DNA of 64,000 nt. Origin: Cinclus cinclus. Its lineage: Eukaryota; Chordata; Aves; Passeriformes; Cinclidae. The stretch's first letter is position 1, and every line of letters begins with the position of its first letter. Positions 35,796 to 49,000 of the stretch are shown piece by piece. Location of the stretch: the NCBI RefSeq assembly GCF_963662255.1, contig NC_085068.1:4650001-4714000 (forward strand), in the 5' to 3' direction. A model generated the notes under the pieces. That model did not search any database, had not been told where the DNA came from, and was given only the letters and a program-made list of their open reading frames with translations. Position numbers and translations under genes: made by a program.

Positions 35796-36186
35796 AACTG
35801 AGGATAGCTCTGCACATAAGAGCATCCAATTTTATTCTTCCTGCTTTGATCTGTGCCAGAAGAAACTCTGACCAAGTCTATAGTGCACCAAAGCAAAAGA
35901 GAAGAAAATCCAGCTGAACACAGTGCAGGGTGACCCAAAGAGCTAAAACCAGGGCAGGTCTCTGGGCTGTGCAGAGGGAGCAGCAGGGGCTGGGCTCGGT
36001 GGCCTCACTGGCCATGGCCAGCCCCAGCTAGAAAATATAAAGTACTGGCACACTAAGCCTCTTGTTTACTCTAAGCTGTTTATTTTGCTGCTGAAGGATT
36101 GTATAATCTATTTGTCTTGAGTGGAAGCAGCCAGAAAACCTCACACTCTGAAATTCTCTCCTACCTGTGCTGCACATATATATCTA

Positions 36187-36190
<4 letters not shown>

Positions 36191-36241
<51 letters not shown>
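36191..36241. repeat. (TA)n microsatellite
   Basis: About 25 TA dinucleotides, with a degraded TATA-rich lead-in from about 36175. The repeat is self-complementary and can form a hairpin or cruciform, and its assembly length is uncertain. Confidence 0.95.
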
Positions 36242-36244
<3 letters not shown>

Positions 36245-38532
36245 CTAAGCATGTATTTACTAAATGCATGTGTATTTACTGATGGGGGGTGGGGGGTGTT
36301 TGTCTTTTATAGCTCAGTGGGACACAAACCCCATGTCTAAGGCCAGGTCAGCACAAAGCAGACATACAAAAAGCTCTCTGGAAGGCTGGCTCACATCCAT
36401 TATAATATTACTAAATACCATAATCCTGTGAGCCTTCGCCTCATAATACGATAATGAGTTATTAAAGTTAAGGAGGATACTTTGGGGAGGGAGAGTTGGA
36501 GGGTTTGGGGGGTTTTTTTCCCCTCCTGCCAGGTCTGAGCCATTTCTCTTGGTCCTTCTCCATTCATAAGAGAATGGCTGCAGTAGTTTCAGAAGTGAAC
36601 AATTTTAAAAGCTATAAAAATGCCAGTTTCTGAACATTGTGTGCCTTTTCCAGACAAGATGAACTGTTGTACTCCATTCCCTCAGCTCATTCCACAGCCC
36701 TTAGCTCCTCTCCAGGAAAACACCCAAGGCATTAGCTAAGAAACAGCCACGCTCTAGCAGAGTTTGAGAGCACAGTGTGGGCCAAGGGAAAGGTGTTCCC
36801 AGGGCTACACGTGTGCTCTGCCCACTGTCAGCACACAGCAAAAGGATACTCTTTGAATAAAAATTTTGGAAGCATCTTGCAGCCAGCTCCCTGTCTCAGG
36901 TCTGTGTGTGTTTCCAGGAAATCCTGGAAATTGTGGTGAGGAAATTGTGTCGTGCAGAATGCCAGGACTGTGGAGGGGGGAAGGAGCTGGTTCTGGCTTG
37001 GAAAATACAGCAAGAATGGAAAAAAAAAATCCAGAGGAATGTGCCAGCCATAATTTACAAGCTTGTTCACTTTGGTTTTGGGAGAACTTGGCAGGTCTTG
37101 GCTATATCCAAAGCAGAGGCAGACACATAACCCTTCCACCCCAGAGTGGAGGGAAACCTGGGTGCTTTCTCACTGTAAAATGCCCATCATTTTACCTACC
37201 TTTACTCTGATCAAAAATAAAGACCTTGCAAAGTTCAGGTCTATTGCTGGTTTTTGCTTTGCTCGGGGTTTCAAAACCCTTTGGATGAGGATGTGGCTGA
37301 ACCCCTTGGCCCAGCAGCCAACTCCAACAGCATGAGGATGTGTATTATTAACCATCAGTGGCAAGCTGGAAGCTGATAAAGATCTTTATTATTTTACAAG
37401 CACAATAATTACTACCTAGATTTGTTTTCCTATAGTTTAAGTGCTCTCTTTCTCCCTTGGGTATCCAGGATATGCACATTTGTCCTCAGTTCCTTGAATA
37501 TCACTATAGGTACCAGTATTTCTCCCAGCACTCTGATTATCAAAACTTCACATTCAAGGAGTTGTTTTTCTTCTCTCCCTAACTGTCAATGAGAAAATCA
37601 AAGAAAGGGCAGAAGATGAGACTTGGCTTGATTTGCTCCAGTACTTGTTAATTAAAGTACTGAAGGATCCCTCCACTTTGGTATCAGGGAGAAGACAGTG
37701 CATTGGGACAGAGCTCTGGGGTGGGGGGTGTCACAGAAGGAGCCTGTACCCATTGTGTTATCAGGAGGGTTGTCAGATGTGGCAGCACATGTGTGCCACC
37801 TTCCCAGGTATTTGTGTGCTCCTCTTGGAGTGGGGATGGTCCCAGTGGAAAGTGATGGACAAATGATAAAGTCATCAGTCCAAGCCTGCCTGCAAAGCAA
37901 TAGGTGGGAGTTGTTTTCTATACTAAAAATAATAATATTGCCCATATAAGTGTGAATACACATTTAGAGTAGCGATTTCAGGTAAATCTGCACAGCTGCA
38001 TCGCTGGCACAGGAGAGCAGTGGTGTGTGGGTGTAGGAATGGCAGTGCTTGGAGCGTGTGGGCAGGAAGGTGGGAGGGAGAAAGAGAGAGAAATCCAGGG
38101 CTTTGTCCATGGCAGTGCTGTGGGAAGGGCATTCCTGGACATAATTTTTGAAATGTTTGTGCTTTGACCTGCCTCTCCTGATAAGGGAAGCAAAAAAGAA
38201 AGATCCAGATGTGCAGCAGCCATCTCACCTGACAGCACATCTGGGAATAGCATCAAGGTCATCTCTGGTCCCCCCAAGCATGAGGTCCCCTTTGTGGTCA
38301 CAAGGTTTCTGCCATCATTCTCTTCCCAAGGCCATCACCTTGCAGTGTCCTGGCATTTTGGGCAGGTGCTGAGAAGGTGCCTTGGGCACGGTGGAGCTGC
38401 AGGAAGGGTGGCAGAGCCCATGCCAAGGGAGAGATAGAAGGGGACAGGAGCTTTGCAGAAGGTGGCACAAGGATGAAGATACAGTGCTCATGTTGGGACA
38501 GGGCAACGCTTTCCCATCATGCCAATTTTTCC

Positions 38533-38551
38533 TTTTTTTTTTTTTTTTTTT
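38533..38551. repeat. Poly(T) tract, about 19 bases
   Basis: A T run on the plus strand, preceded by a shorter T run and CC. It has the same polarity as the other long homopolymers. Confidence 0.85.
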
Positions 38552-39541
38552 ATTGAAGTGCAATGTATGTTCTGGTTTTTTACCCCCCAGTGTCATCCTT
38601 GGGGTACAGCAGGTGATGTGTGAAGGACTCCCTGCTGGGTTTGGCTGATGTAAATGACAGTCAGAGATGGCTCTGCCATGGGATGTACCTCAACTGCTCC
38701 CAAGGCATGGGGACACAGTGGATACCAAAGGGTGGGTGCAAAGGAGTGAAAAAGGTGATTAGCTCCCTGGCTTGAGCGATTCCTTCCATCTTTTCAGGCT
38801 CTGCTTGCCATGGCAAAGCCACTTGCTGGGCATCACCTGGGTTGGTCCCACCACCACTGTCTCTCCCAGCATCACTGCAAGGGACCCTCACCATCCAGGT
38901 GACACTTAAGTACCCATTCCAGCTGAATACTGACATAAATACACCATGAGTGCAGTTTTCCCTCTCGATTTCAGAAACATGGTCCATGCTGTTATAGCTG
39001 GCAAATGAGCAGATCAGAGTTCCCTTGTGGTAATGTATCTCTATCAATTTATTTCTCATTAAAAATCTTATGCACTGCAATAAAGCCAATAGTGAGATAA
39101 CAGTAGAGCTTTATAACCTGTTAAATCAGGCCTCTGCTTCTACACAAAACCAAGTTAGGCTGTTGTAGGGTTTTAGATGGAAACCAAATCAATCCAGCAT
39201 TCCCCATCCTGCAGCAGCGCAGTGCTGGGTGCAGAAGAAGGGGGTAAATCACTGCCTTCAGTGATTCTTATTAAAGAGTTTGGCAAGGGGAGAGGGATTG
39301 ATCTCTGGATGATCTGCATTACAGGCAGCTTTTTTTTTTTATTCCCCTCCTTCCCTTCTGTGCAGATAAAAAGCCAAAGAGGTTTGGGTTTGATGGAACC
39401 TATGTTGTAAAGCTTTTTAATTAACAGTGGATTAGAACTGGAGCTGTGTTTTAGTTGGAATGGCAGATGCCTGTTTATTCTGGGCTGCCAGGCAGGCTCC
39501 TAGTTATCACTTGTGAAAGCAGGAGCGTGCAGGGGGTTTGT

Positions 39542-39624
39542 ATCCCATCCCATCCCATCCCATCCCATCCCATCCCATCCCATCCCATCCCATCCCATCC
39601 CATCCCATCCCATCCCATCCCATC
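39542..39624. repeat. (ATCCC)n pentanucleotide microsatellite, about 16 copies
   Basis: A nearly perfect five-base tandem array of about 83 bases. Because the unit length is not a multiple of three, all three forward frames read the same pentapeptide (Pro-Ser-His-Pro-Ile in rotation), and the minus frames read Gly-Met-Gly-Trp-Asp. These frames are artefacts of the repeat. The minus strand is (GGGAT)n, with a G triplet every five bases, a regular G-quadruplex pattern. Confidence 0.97.
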
Positions 39625-39837
39625 TCTGGATTCACCCCTTACACCATTGCTCTGCTTGTGCAGAGAATTCCACCTTCCCCACCCCATGCTCCCCCTCCAT
39701 TTTTATTTGGATCAAATCTCATTCATTTCCTACTAAAGTTCACTTGTGCCCTTTCCTTTTGAGAAGGGCTTTGCCCTCTCTAACTCCTTGACAGGAAGTT
39801 AGAGGCAGGTGGGGGTCAATCTCTTCTCCCACATAAC

Positions 39838-40083
39838 AAATGACAGGACAAGAGGAAGTGGCATCAAGTTGCACCAGGGGAGGTTTAGGTTGGATGTTAG
39901 GGAAAATTTCTTCACCAAAAGGGTTATCCAGCCCTGGAAGAGCTGCCCAGGGCAGTGGTGGAGTTCCTATCCCTGGAAGATTTAATTGACAGTTAATGCA
40001 ACACCTGGGGACATGGTTTAGTGCTGGGTTAGTGGTTACACTGGGTGATTTTAGAGGGCTTTTCCAACCTAAATAATTCCATT
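39838..40083 (+). mobile_element. CR1-type LINE fragment (3' end)
   Basis: It begins 'tgacaggacaagaggaagtggcatcaagttgcaccaggggaggtttaggttggatgttagg', then 'aatttcttcaccaaaagggttatccagccctggaagagctgcccagggcagtggtggagttc'. It ends 'ttttagagggcttttccaacctaaataattcc'. This is one of the best-preserved CR1 3' regions in the window. It is 5'-truncated and non-coding. Confidence 0.92.
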
Positions 40084-43000
40084 CCCTGTGTCTCTCCACT
40101 GGAGCTGAGGGTGGGAGCAGGGTGCCCCTGCTGCAGGAGGGCCAGAAATGCCATGTACTGGTGCCAAATGTCCCCAGCTCTTCTCCTCCCTGCCATCGAT
40201 TGGGCTCTGTCACATCTGGGGGCTCTCGCCATGGTCCCGTCTCGCTCTAAGTGCAAAGGAAGGGAGAAAAATCAATTCCCATCAGCTGAACAGTGCCCTT
40301 TGATTTATTGCCAGTGGAGGAAGAAATTCTTTATCTCCTCCTGGAAGGGATTGCTTTGGTATATTAGGAGGGAGCATTGCTGGAACATCCCCCTTCCTCC
40401 ATACCCTGGTATTTTGATAACCTTTTCAGGACATCTGGACCACAGAAAGGGTCTCCCAGTGTGCAGTGAAAGGGGGCAGGTCTTAACCTGGTCTGTTGGG
40501 ATGGTCAGGGTTTTGGCACTGCATTCCCCCAGCAGATGAAATTATGTGTATTCCTTAGATTTCAGAGTCTGTTCTTGCACCTGTCTGGGGTTATTTAGTA
40601 TGGCTTTTTGGCCTGCAAATTAGAAAGAGCATCCCTTATGCAAGGCAGAGGGGTTGCCTTTGTCCTCCTCACCTTCCAACACCAGTTAGCTCTCCCATCT
40701 CTGTGAGTCATTGTGCTGCTGCAGAGAATAGATGGGAACACTCTGATCTACACCCTTGAAAGTTTCCCCCGTGCTTCATCTTCCAGCTGAGCTCCAGAGC
40801 AGAAGCAGGAGATGGGTACATCAGAAATCAGAATGACTGCAGGGTGATGTTTTAATTATCTGTAATTGCTAAAGCAGGTTAGTGGCCAAATGAGCAAGTG
40901 CAGGTGCACAGCTGGCCTGATGTGTTGGCAGCAAGTGTGAGCTGATACCCTGGCAGTGTGATCAGTGCTGATCTTGTGTTTCTGCCAGAAAAAACTCTTG
41001 GCTTTTTTGAGGTTGCTTCTGGTCTCAGTTCAAGACCAGCAGTGGAGGGAAATGGGTGGCCATGGCTTGGTCTCAATGGAAACACAAATTGAATTTTCTG
41101 TGCTGAAGTTGCTCCAGTCAACCCCTTTCCTACAGGGAACTGATTTGCAGGTGGTTTTGTACATGGGTGATACCAGGACTGTGTGATTCAGGGAGGATGG
41201 AGAAAATTCAGACCATCTCAATCCCACTTAGTGTCAAAATCAGCTTGTCTCCCCTTTTAGTTACTCTGATAACATTTATTTGTGCAGCTTCCTAGGACAT
41301 CGAGGTTTTACATTGTCCACAATCCATCAGTTTAATTCTCTTTTTAAGGCAGTGATCATGAATCTTAAAATGGAAAAAAAGCCAGCAGCCTGATAGGCAG
41401 GAGGGAGTTGGTTTGCAGCCTCAGGCAATGCAGCCACAGGCACCAAGTTCTCCAAGAAGGGAACCACATGGAGTGGTTGTGCCACACCAACAGTCCTAGG
41501 TTTTAGGGGCAAACCCCAATTTTTTTGGAGGAGAAGCTCAATGCAAACTAACTTCAGTGCTTTGTGAACAAAGAGAATTTTGCTATAAGCCACCTGTGGG
41601 CTGGTTTTGCATAGCTGGAGGTGATATCAACCCTGTCTGGGCTTAGATGGAGCTCCTGATTTCCAGCAACTGCTTTGAATACCTTCCCTGGGGTCTTTCC
41701 TCATTGTTTGTTAGCAGGTAATGGGGAAAGTGGGAACACTGGAAGGGAAGGGTGGGTTTTGGAAGACCTGGCTGGCAGAGGATGCTGCCCAAAGCTATGG
41801 AAGTGAGCAGCTCTGCTTGAGAGTTCCTCTGTCCCTGGGCTTTCCCCTGTAACTGATGGCCAGAGGTCAGCTCAAGATAGGTTTGTGACAAAATCTCAAT
41901 GTTTTGTGAGTTATGCATTTGAGATTTTTAATAGAGTTGCAAGTGAAGATGAATGGAACACAAGGTTGGTGACCCCAGGGGACCTGACCATCAGTCTGGG
42001 TTGTGGTGGTGAATAAACCTCAGAAATCTGGGGCTGGTATTAGTATGGGCTGGATTTCTGGTTTAGGGTGAAGGTAATTCAGTTTGAACTGTTGCAGCTG
42101 ATTTAACCCAGATTTCTTTTGTGGGATTTCATGTGGTTTTTGGTCTTGAGGACCTTGTATTTTGATCTCTGTCATTTCACTGATTCTTGCATTCCCTGTG
42201 CATGAAATGTGCCAAATCCTGCCATACTAACCATAGAGAAAACCCCAAAAAAGTAAAATTTAAAGGGGGAAAAGCCCAGTAGAATCCAATGGACTTGTGC
42301 AGAGCTTTGCCAAGGACCAGAGCATATCAAATGTGCTTCAGGGCAAGTTTTTTTCTGCAGGATTTTACAATGTAAGGCAATTACCGAGCTGAAAAGTGTT
42401 CCTTAAGAAGATTATAACCCTGTATCCAGAGTGGACCAAGAACATCCCAATCAAGCTGCAGCAGCTCTCCAGTGTATTAGAATCCAACCAGGTCATTACT
42501 GGTGTTGCAGCATTAATTACTCTGAAAGCAAAAGGTTAATTTGAAGTTTTGTGAGTTGCAGAAAGTACTGGGGAGAGCAAAGCCTTTAATTTCGTGCCAT
42601 CATGTAGATGAAATAGGAAAATGTATTTTTGCAGGAATGATTGGTGGAAATGGTTGGATGTGCTGGGTGCAAGGAGATGCAGGGTCTGTGAACCCTGTTG
42701 CTTTCTGGAAAATAAAATAAAAGCAAAACTCTATTTCTTGTATTGATTTTCCTAGTGTATCCTGGATTTTAAAAAAAGGCAGAAAGGATGGAGACTTGTC
42801 AAAATGAATTATTAACAAAGTCATACTTCACACTTCCTTCCAGTCTGAGGAAGCAAAGCATGTCCTTTGCTATGATATAGCCACTTTTTTATCTCTTTTT
42901 TGTTCCAAGAAAGCATTTCCAACCAGTGGGCATCCAGTTATTTTTCTACAGTAGCTCAGGAGTCTTCAGCTTTCTGCCACAAATCTTCAGAGAACAGTCA

Positions 43001-46000
43001 GAATCAATAGACAGTGTTTGTTTATTTTGATACAGCAAAGCAAGAGAGGAGGAAGAAATAATCAGACAGGTGAGAGGAAAGAGGAGCTTTGGCATATTTT
43101 GTTTATATAGAGTTGTTCGGCTTGTTTTGGAAAAAATAAAATGAAGGAGCCCATCAGATTGGATTCAGATTTCCAGCACAGATTCCAAAGGCACTTGATG
43201 CTCCTGAGCACAAAGATTGCCTTTCACACACAGCTCAAAGGGAAGATTTGTGCTTTTCTTGCCAGCGCTCCCCGAGGAATATTTGAATTATTACCATTCC
43301 TATCTGCCAGTTCTGGGCCTGCAAAGGTGACGGGCACTGAGGAGAAAATACAAAAGGGATGGAAACCCTGGAGACCTGGACCATGGTATTTTGCTGAGGG
43401 TGTTTGCTACCTGTGCTAAATGCTGTCTAAACCTCAGCCCTGCTTGCTTGGTGCAGGAGGAGCTGCTGTGGCTCCATCACAGGCTCTTTGGATGGTCCTG
43501 TGGCTCATCCTGCCACAGGGCCCCCCAACCCAGCACCCCCCTCATGCTGCCTTTGCAGGAGCCCAGTGCTGGTGAGAGCCAGCTTGAGGAGAGGGAGAAG
43601 GCAGAGACCTCATTGCTGCGGAGCATCCATCTGGCCGTGGTGTAATTAAAGCTGGCTGAATGAATCAAGAAATAAAAATACCACATAAATTCAGCTGTGT
43701 GTGTGAATTAATCACAACCCCATTCAGGTTTCTGGCTGCTCATCCACTTGTAGCCCAGGTGGATAACTGCTTGCCCAGTGAATAATTCCCAAACCATCCA
43801 TGTGGGTGCGGATTTGCCGCGGGGGCTCCGTCCCTCCCGGGTTTTCTGTGTTTGTTCCCTGCTCAAAGGGAGGGAGAAGCACACAGCAGTGCCTTCATCT
43901 GCCTCTGGATGTGAATAAGGCTATTGATCAAAATATTACAGCCTGGAGGAGATGATGGAGAGCTGTGCATCCTCCCCTGAGCATCGGGTGCCTGGGGTGA
44001 GGGGTGGCTGCTGTGCCCATAGTGGGGTAAAATGAGAATGTGCCCCCCAGGTGCTGCTTTGATTCCAGGTGTCCCTCCCATTCAGCAGAGGAAGGGGAGA
44101 ATAACCCCAAATCCCTTACATTTATTAAAACAGGAGTTTGCTCCCAGGTTGGAGCTAAGTTTAAACATCTCATGGTGCTTTTGGGAGAGATGCCCTTTAA
44201 AAGCTGATTTTTTTAAATTCCCACTGCTCCAGCCCCATGAACAGGAACATTAACCTGCAGAGCAGAGAGGAGCACACAGGGTTCATTTTCACCTGGATAT
44301 ACCAGGCAGGCAGGAATTATCAACAATTAAAATGTATTTGACATGATAGAAACCAAACACATGCCTTGGCATGTTCTTTCCCTGCATTATCAGAGAAGTT
44401 CATAGAACTTAAATAGCTTGAGAATGCAGGAAAGAAACTGGGAGGGTCTGCACCCCCAAGAGCATTGCTTGCAGCTGCATCCCCTCTCCTTGCAACTTCA
44501 GAAAGGTAAAAATCACCCCAAATTTGGGGTGGTGGTGTGTTTGCTTGGGGGGATTTGCAGCACCCACAGCTGGAGCACTGGGCAGCTCCAGGAACTGCAG
44601 TTCTGTGGGTCCAGGGTGCTGCCACATCTCCCTTGTGGGTTGTCCCTTGGTTTAAAGGTTTATCCTCCACCAGCACAGGGCTGTGGGCCTGTGTGGAACA
44701 GGAGGAAATGCAGGGGGGTTTGTTGTACAACCCTTTCAAAGAGACTTTGTAGACAGTGATCTCCACTTCACCCCAGTGCTCACCTAGATAGAGCAAGAGG
44801 GGGAAAAAAAAGGAGAAACTTGGACTCCCAGGTCAGACAGGGAAGGGTTGAAACAAGTTGGAAGTGCCCAAATTGGGATTCCCTGCCCACATATTGCAGA
44901 GCTGGGCTGGCTGGTGATGGTCAGCATCTTCCCAGCCCTGGGATTAGGACATGTGCCTGGGGGTGTTTAGGGGTCTAATGACACTAATTAACACCCGGGA
45001 TTCAGGAAGGTGGCAGTGTTCAAAGGTACTCAGTGGGATTTAGGCACCTAAACGGCTTTGGTGCTCCTGAAAATCCTGCTTAATCTTAAATCTTAAATAG
45101 GTGCTGAAAATTCACCCTGAAGTGGGGGATCCCAGCTCTCCAGCACCTCTGGGCATGCAGCTTGCACAGGTGAAATGGGGGTCACTCTCTGTGCCCCCCA
45201 AATTACCTCCAGGTTGCCAGTAGGGAATAAAACTGAGCTGCCTGCTCCATGCCTGCCAGCCTTTTCCAGAATCACCCCATCCTTAGCTCAAACAGCATCC
45301 GGGGAACGGATGTATTTTTAATTTCAAATAATGGGTTTTTTTCCCCTTATGCCACCCTTGGCACAGCTTTTTCCCATTTATTCTCACTCCCCTACAGCAT
45401 CTCCGTTTCTCCTGCCTTTTGGCTGAAGTGGAACTGCTGCAAGAAAAAAAAAAGTCCCAAACAAGCAGGAATTTTTGGGATAAGCTGCAAAATTGACCTT
45501 GACTGAATGCAGGGGGAGTGAGAGTGAGACGAAAACGATGCCAGAGATGGTTGTAATTAGGTTAATGTCTTCAACTGAACTTGGAAGCCAAGTAAAGAGG
45601 GGAAAGGTTGCTCTGGAAATGAAAGGTGGAACTGGGTGGCTGTGGAAATTGCCAGTGGGATTTGGGAGCTTCCCAGATGCATGTTGGTAGTTCTGGTCTG
45701 GCTATGGGGCTGCTGGGGAGGGGGAAGTCTCACAATAAGGGGCCATGGAGCTGATGCTGGGAGTGTGTGTTGTCCTGGGTGTGCTTTTTCCCTTGCTGGG
45801 GCTCCAAGAAGGCAATGGAGCTGCTTTTCCCATAGGAATAGCCCCTGGTATGGGTTTGGAGGAGTTTTGCGTGGGAGCATGTTCCAGCTGGAGGAGCAGA
45901 ATACAGGCAGGAAATGGGGAAAAAAAATTAAATTAAAATCTGGGGGAGCGGGGGGAAGGCTTTTTAAGCTTCCTGAAACTGCATGATGGGACTTTGTGAG

Positions 46001-49000
46001 TTGGCTGCTCCCTTTTCCCAGGATCTCTTCCCATGTGTGTTCAGAACTTTGCTTCTGCTGCACTGGGGATGCAGGAAAGGCTCGGCTGTGAGAGCTGGGT
46101 CAGAGGAAGGAGAAAATAACTCAAACAAACCCTTTCCTCTGTCTGTTTTTTTATGTGTTTGATGTGCAGATCACCAAGGGGAGAAAAAAACATACTTGTG
46201 GAACCACAAATGTCTGGTTTGGGCATTTTCAGGGAGTTTTGTTTAAATGATACCCTAGGCAAAGGAGCTGGGGCATGAGCTGAAAGCAGCTTGGTTTAAA
46301 CCCAGGGTTACAGTGCCCAGGAGCTGAGTTGATCTTGGGCCAGAGCTGCAGGAAGCCAAAACTCCAGGGACCTCCAGGTGCTGGCAGGGACCAGCGATCT
46401 CTCAGGTGGCAGCTCAGGCTGGGAGCTGCAGGGCTTTTCCTCTTCTCCATCCCAAATTCAGCATGAGCTTTTTAACCGTGCTCTAGTGCAGCCAATTTTC
46501 CCCTTATTGCCACCACCTTTTATCCCAGGCCAGGAGAGGGGCTGGGATGACACCTCCTTGCCCCCCACCCTTGTGTTGAACTCTCAGACCCATGTTGGGG
46601 GGGAGTTTATTCAGGTGGGGTTTGTGGAGGTGTCCTTTTGCAGGAGCAAACCTCATACCTGCAGCAAAACGTTGGGCACGGTCGCTTACGGGTTTTATCT
46701 GGCAGTGGATAAAATATTCCTTTCCAATGCACTTGGCAAACAAATGAGTGAGGCAGAAATACAGATTGTGTTTGCTAATGGTAACAGGCTGCCAAAGAAT
46801 GTATAAACCGCTATTCACTGGGAGGGAAATTCCTCCCTTTCATGTGAGATGTTGGAGCTGCAAAGCCGGGATTGCAGCTCTCCTGAAATCCTGCTTCTTG
46901 CTGTGTTTGGCTGCAGGATTTCTGGTGGGGGACAGGCATTTTCGCTGCTGTGATGAAGGGGGGCTCAAGTGAGCAGAGCCCAGGCTGATGCTGATTTATG
47001 CTGAGATCCTCGGGGCTCCAGCAGATCTTTAGGCAGCAGAGATAAATGCCAGGGGTCTGTTGCATGGAGAGGAATGAGAGGTCTGTGCGTGCATCTGTAG
47101 TGCCCCGGCCACTCTGGGGAGAGCTGCTGCATCTCCAAAGATGATTTTGGAGCTTAATCCAGTTAGATGGAGCATTCCCCAGCTCCCCACATCCTCCTGG
47201 GGCTTATTTCTGGGATGTTGAATGTCTTGCAGTGAAGACTGTGAGGTTCCCTGTCCTTGGGCAGTCCATGATGCAGAGTGCCAAGGGCAGGTTCAGCTCC
47301 CTGGCATTTTCCTTGGGAAGATGCAGCAACTGGGGCAGTGTGTGTGATTTATGTGCACTAGGGTGTAGAGGGGATTTTAGGGTGAGGGATTCCTGAGGAA
47401 AGGGGTCTCACCAGTTCCTGGGACACACTGGCTGGGGCTGAGCATCCTGGCTGCCCCTCATCTCCCCACATCCACTGGGGACCAGTCCATGGATTTCCAC
47501 TTGGAAATGGTGTTTGGCTTTGAAGTTAACATTTGCAGCTTTGGAGATAGGTAAGAGAAGAAGTGGAGGATAGGAAGGTGATAGAGAATATTCACATGTG
47601 GAATTATCTCTTGCAAATAATTATTTAATTGGAGTGTGCTTCCTTTCCCCCCTCATTGTGGGTATTAATTTAAAGCATGCTTTTGACTTCAAATTAAACA
47701 ATTTACATTAAAAAGGCCTCCATGTATAAGTGAGTAGCATTAGACTGCAATAAATTATTTTTGGGAACCCCTCCAGAACATGGAGAGGACCTGGGAAGTG
47801 CAGAGTCCATGGTGCATTGCAGGATCCATGGGGCTTGGTGGGAATGTGCACATGAGCTGAGGGTAAGGACGTGTATCCTGGACACTAAAATCCTACACAA
47901 GTGAGTCCAAGGAGCAGGAAGTAATTGTTCTGCAGAAAACAAGGGGGGAACAATCAATTTTCAGCCTTTGGGGGGCTCGAGCATCCCCTTGGTCAACCTT
48001 GGCAGTCTCCCTTGTCCCTCCCTTGCTGAATGTTGCAGAGTGTAAAAGGGCTGTAAAGTGTTCAGGAGAATTTAGCCTCTCATTTCCATAACTGCTATGG
48101 CAATTACCTAGCCTGGGAACTGCCATATGCAGCTGGCTGGGATTCAGGCTGGGTGATGGGATGATTCTCCATGTTTTTGGTAAGGCACAGCTGCTCCCTA
48201 AAACATTCTGGCAGTGCTTGCAGAACCATCAGCCCATCTTCCCTTCTCGGGTTTGCTTCCTCCACCACCCCTAGTCCTGCCCTGGGTACTCACTCAGGTG
48301 ATCCCTGTGCTGAAGGAAATGAGGCACTGAGCCTCTGGGGTTACCTCTGCCCCATTATTGCTTCATCAGGGCAGGCACTGTTACTACTTCCTCAAAAAAA
48401 CCTCCTGGGTTATCTGAAAATTAGGTTTTTAATTCACATTTGCAACTGGTTTGCAGTTCCTCTGGGTTTACCTGTATCTTTCCTCAAATACCTGGTGTAC
48501 TCAAAAGCCCAGTAGTAGGTAAAAGAAACTCAGTATCACATATGGATTTCTCTGTTCCTGCCTCACTCCGTGTTGTTCCTTGTGCCACCAGTGCAATCCA
48601 AACTCATTATTTTCCCTACATGGCTCTTTTGATCTGCTTTTCTTCCCTTCCTCTGCTGCGACAGCAGAGACCATGAGAAGTGGCTGGAGCAAATGCCATT
48701 TGTCTGCTCCTTGGGTCCAGACAATTTGGATTAAAACATGTCTTAAAATTAAAAACCTTGCCCTTAAAATATTATCTTCCCAAGGATACTCTTTTCCTCC
48801 CTGGAGTACATTTGGAGAGAGACTCCTGCATGTAAATCTCCTTGTGCTGCTGTTGCAGAGTGATGAAGGCTTATAAACCCCCCTGAAGATATTATAACTT
48901 AGCCCAAATAATGACAGCTGCTAAGGAGGGTGGAGAGGAACCTGCTCCCAAACCTGCAATTCCCAGAGAAAAGCTGGCTTTGTGACCAACCTCATTGTCC

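Larger units (their letters stand above)
35796..39541. other. Non-coding stretch with TA repeat and T tract
   Basis: It holds the (TA)n repeat at 36191-36241, a G-rich patch at about 36283-36300 and the 19-base T tract at 38533-38551. A repeat-free AT-rich block at about 36395-36480 may be a conserved element. No exon was recognised. Confidence 0.5.

Noticed and set aside
39475..39791. Frames encoding HPIPS-type or GMGWD-type repeats
   Set aside because: They are direct readings of the (ATCCC)n microsatellite in every frame, not proteins.
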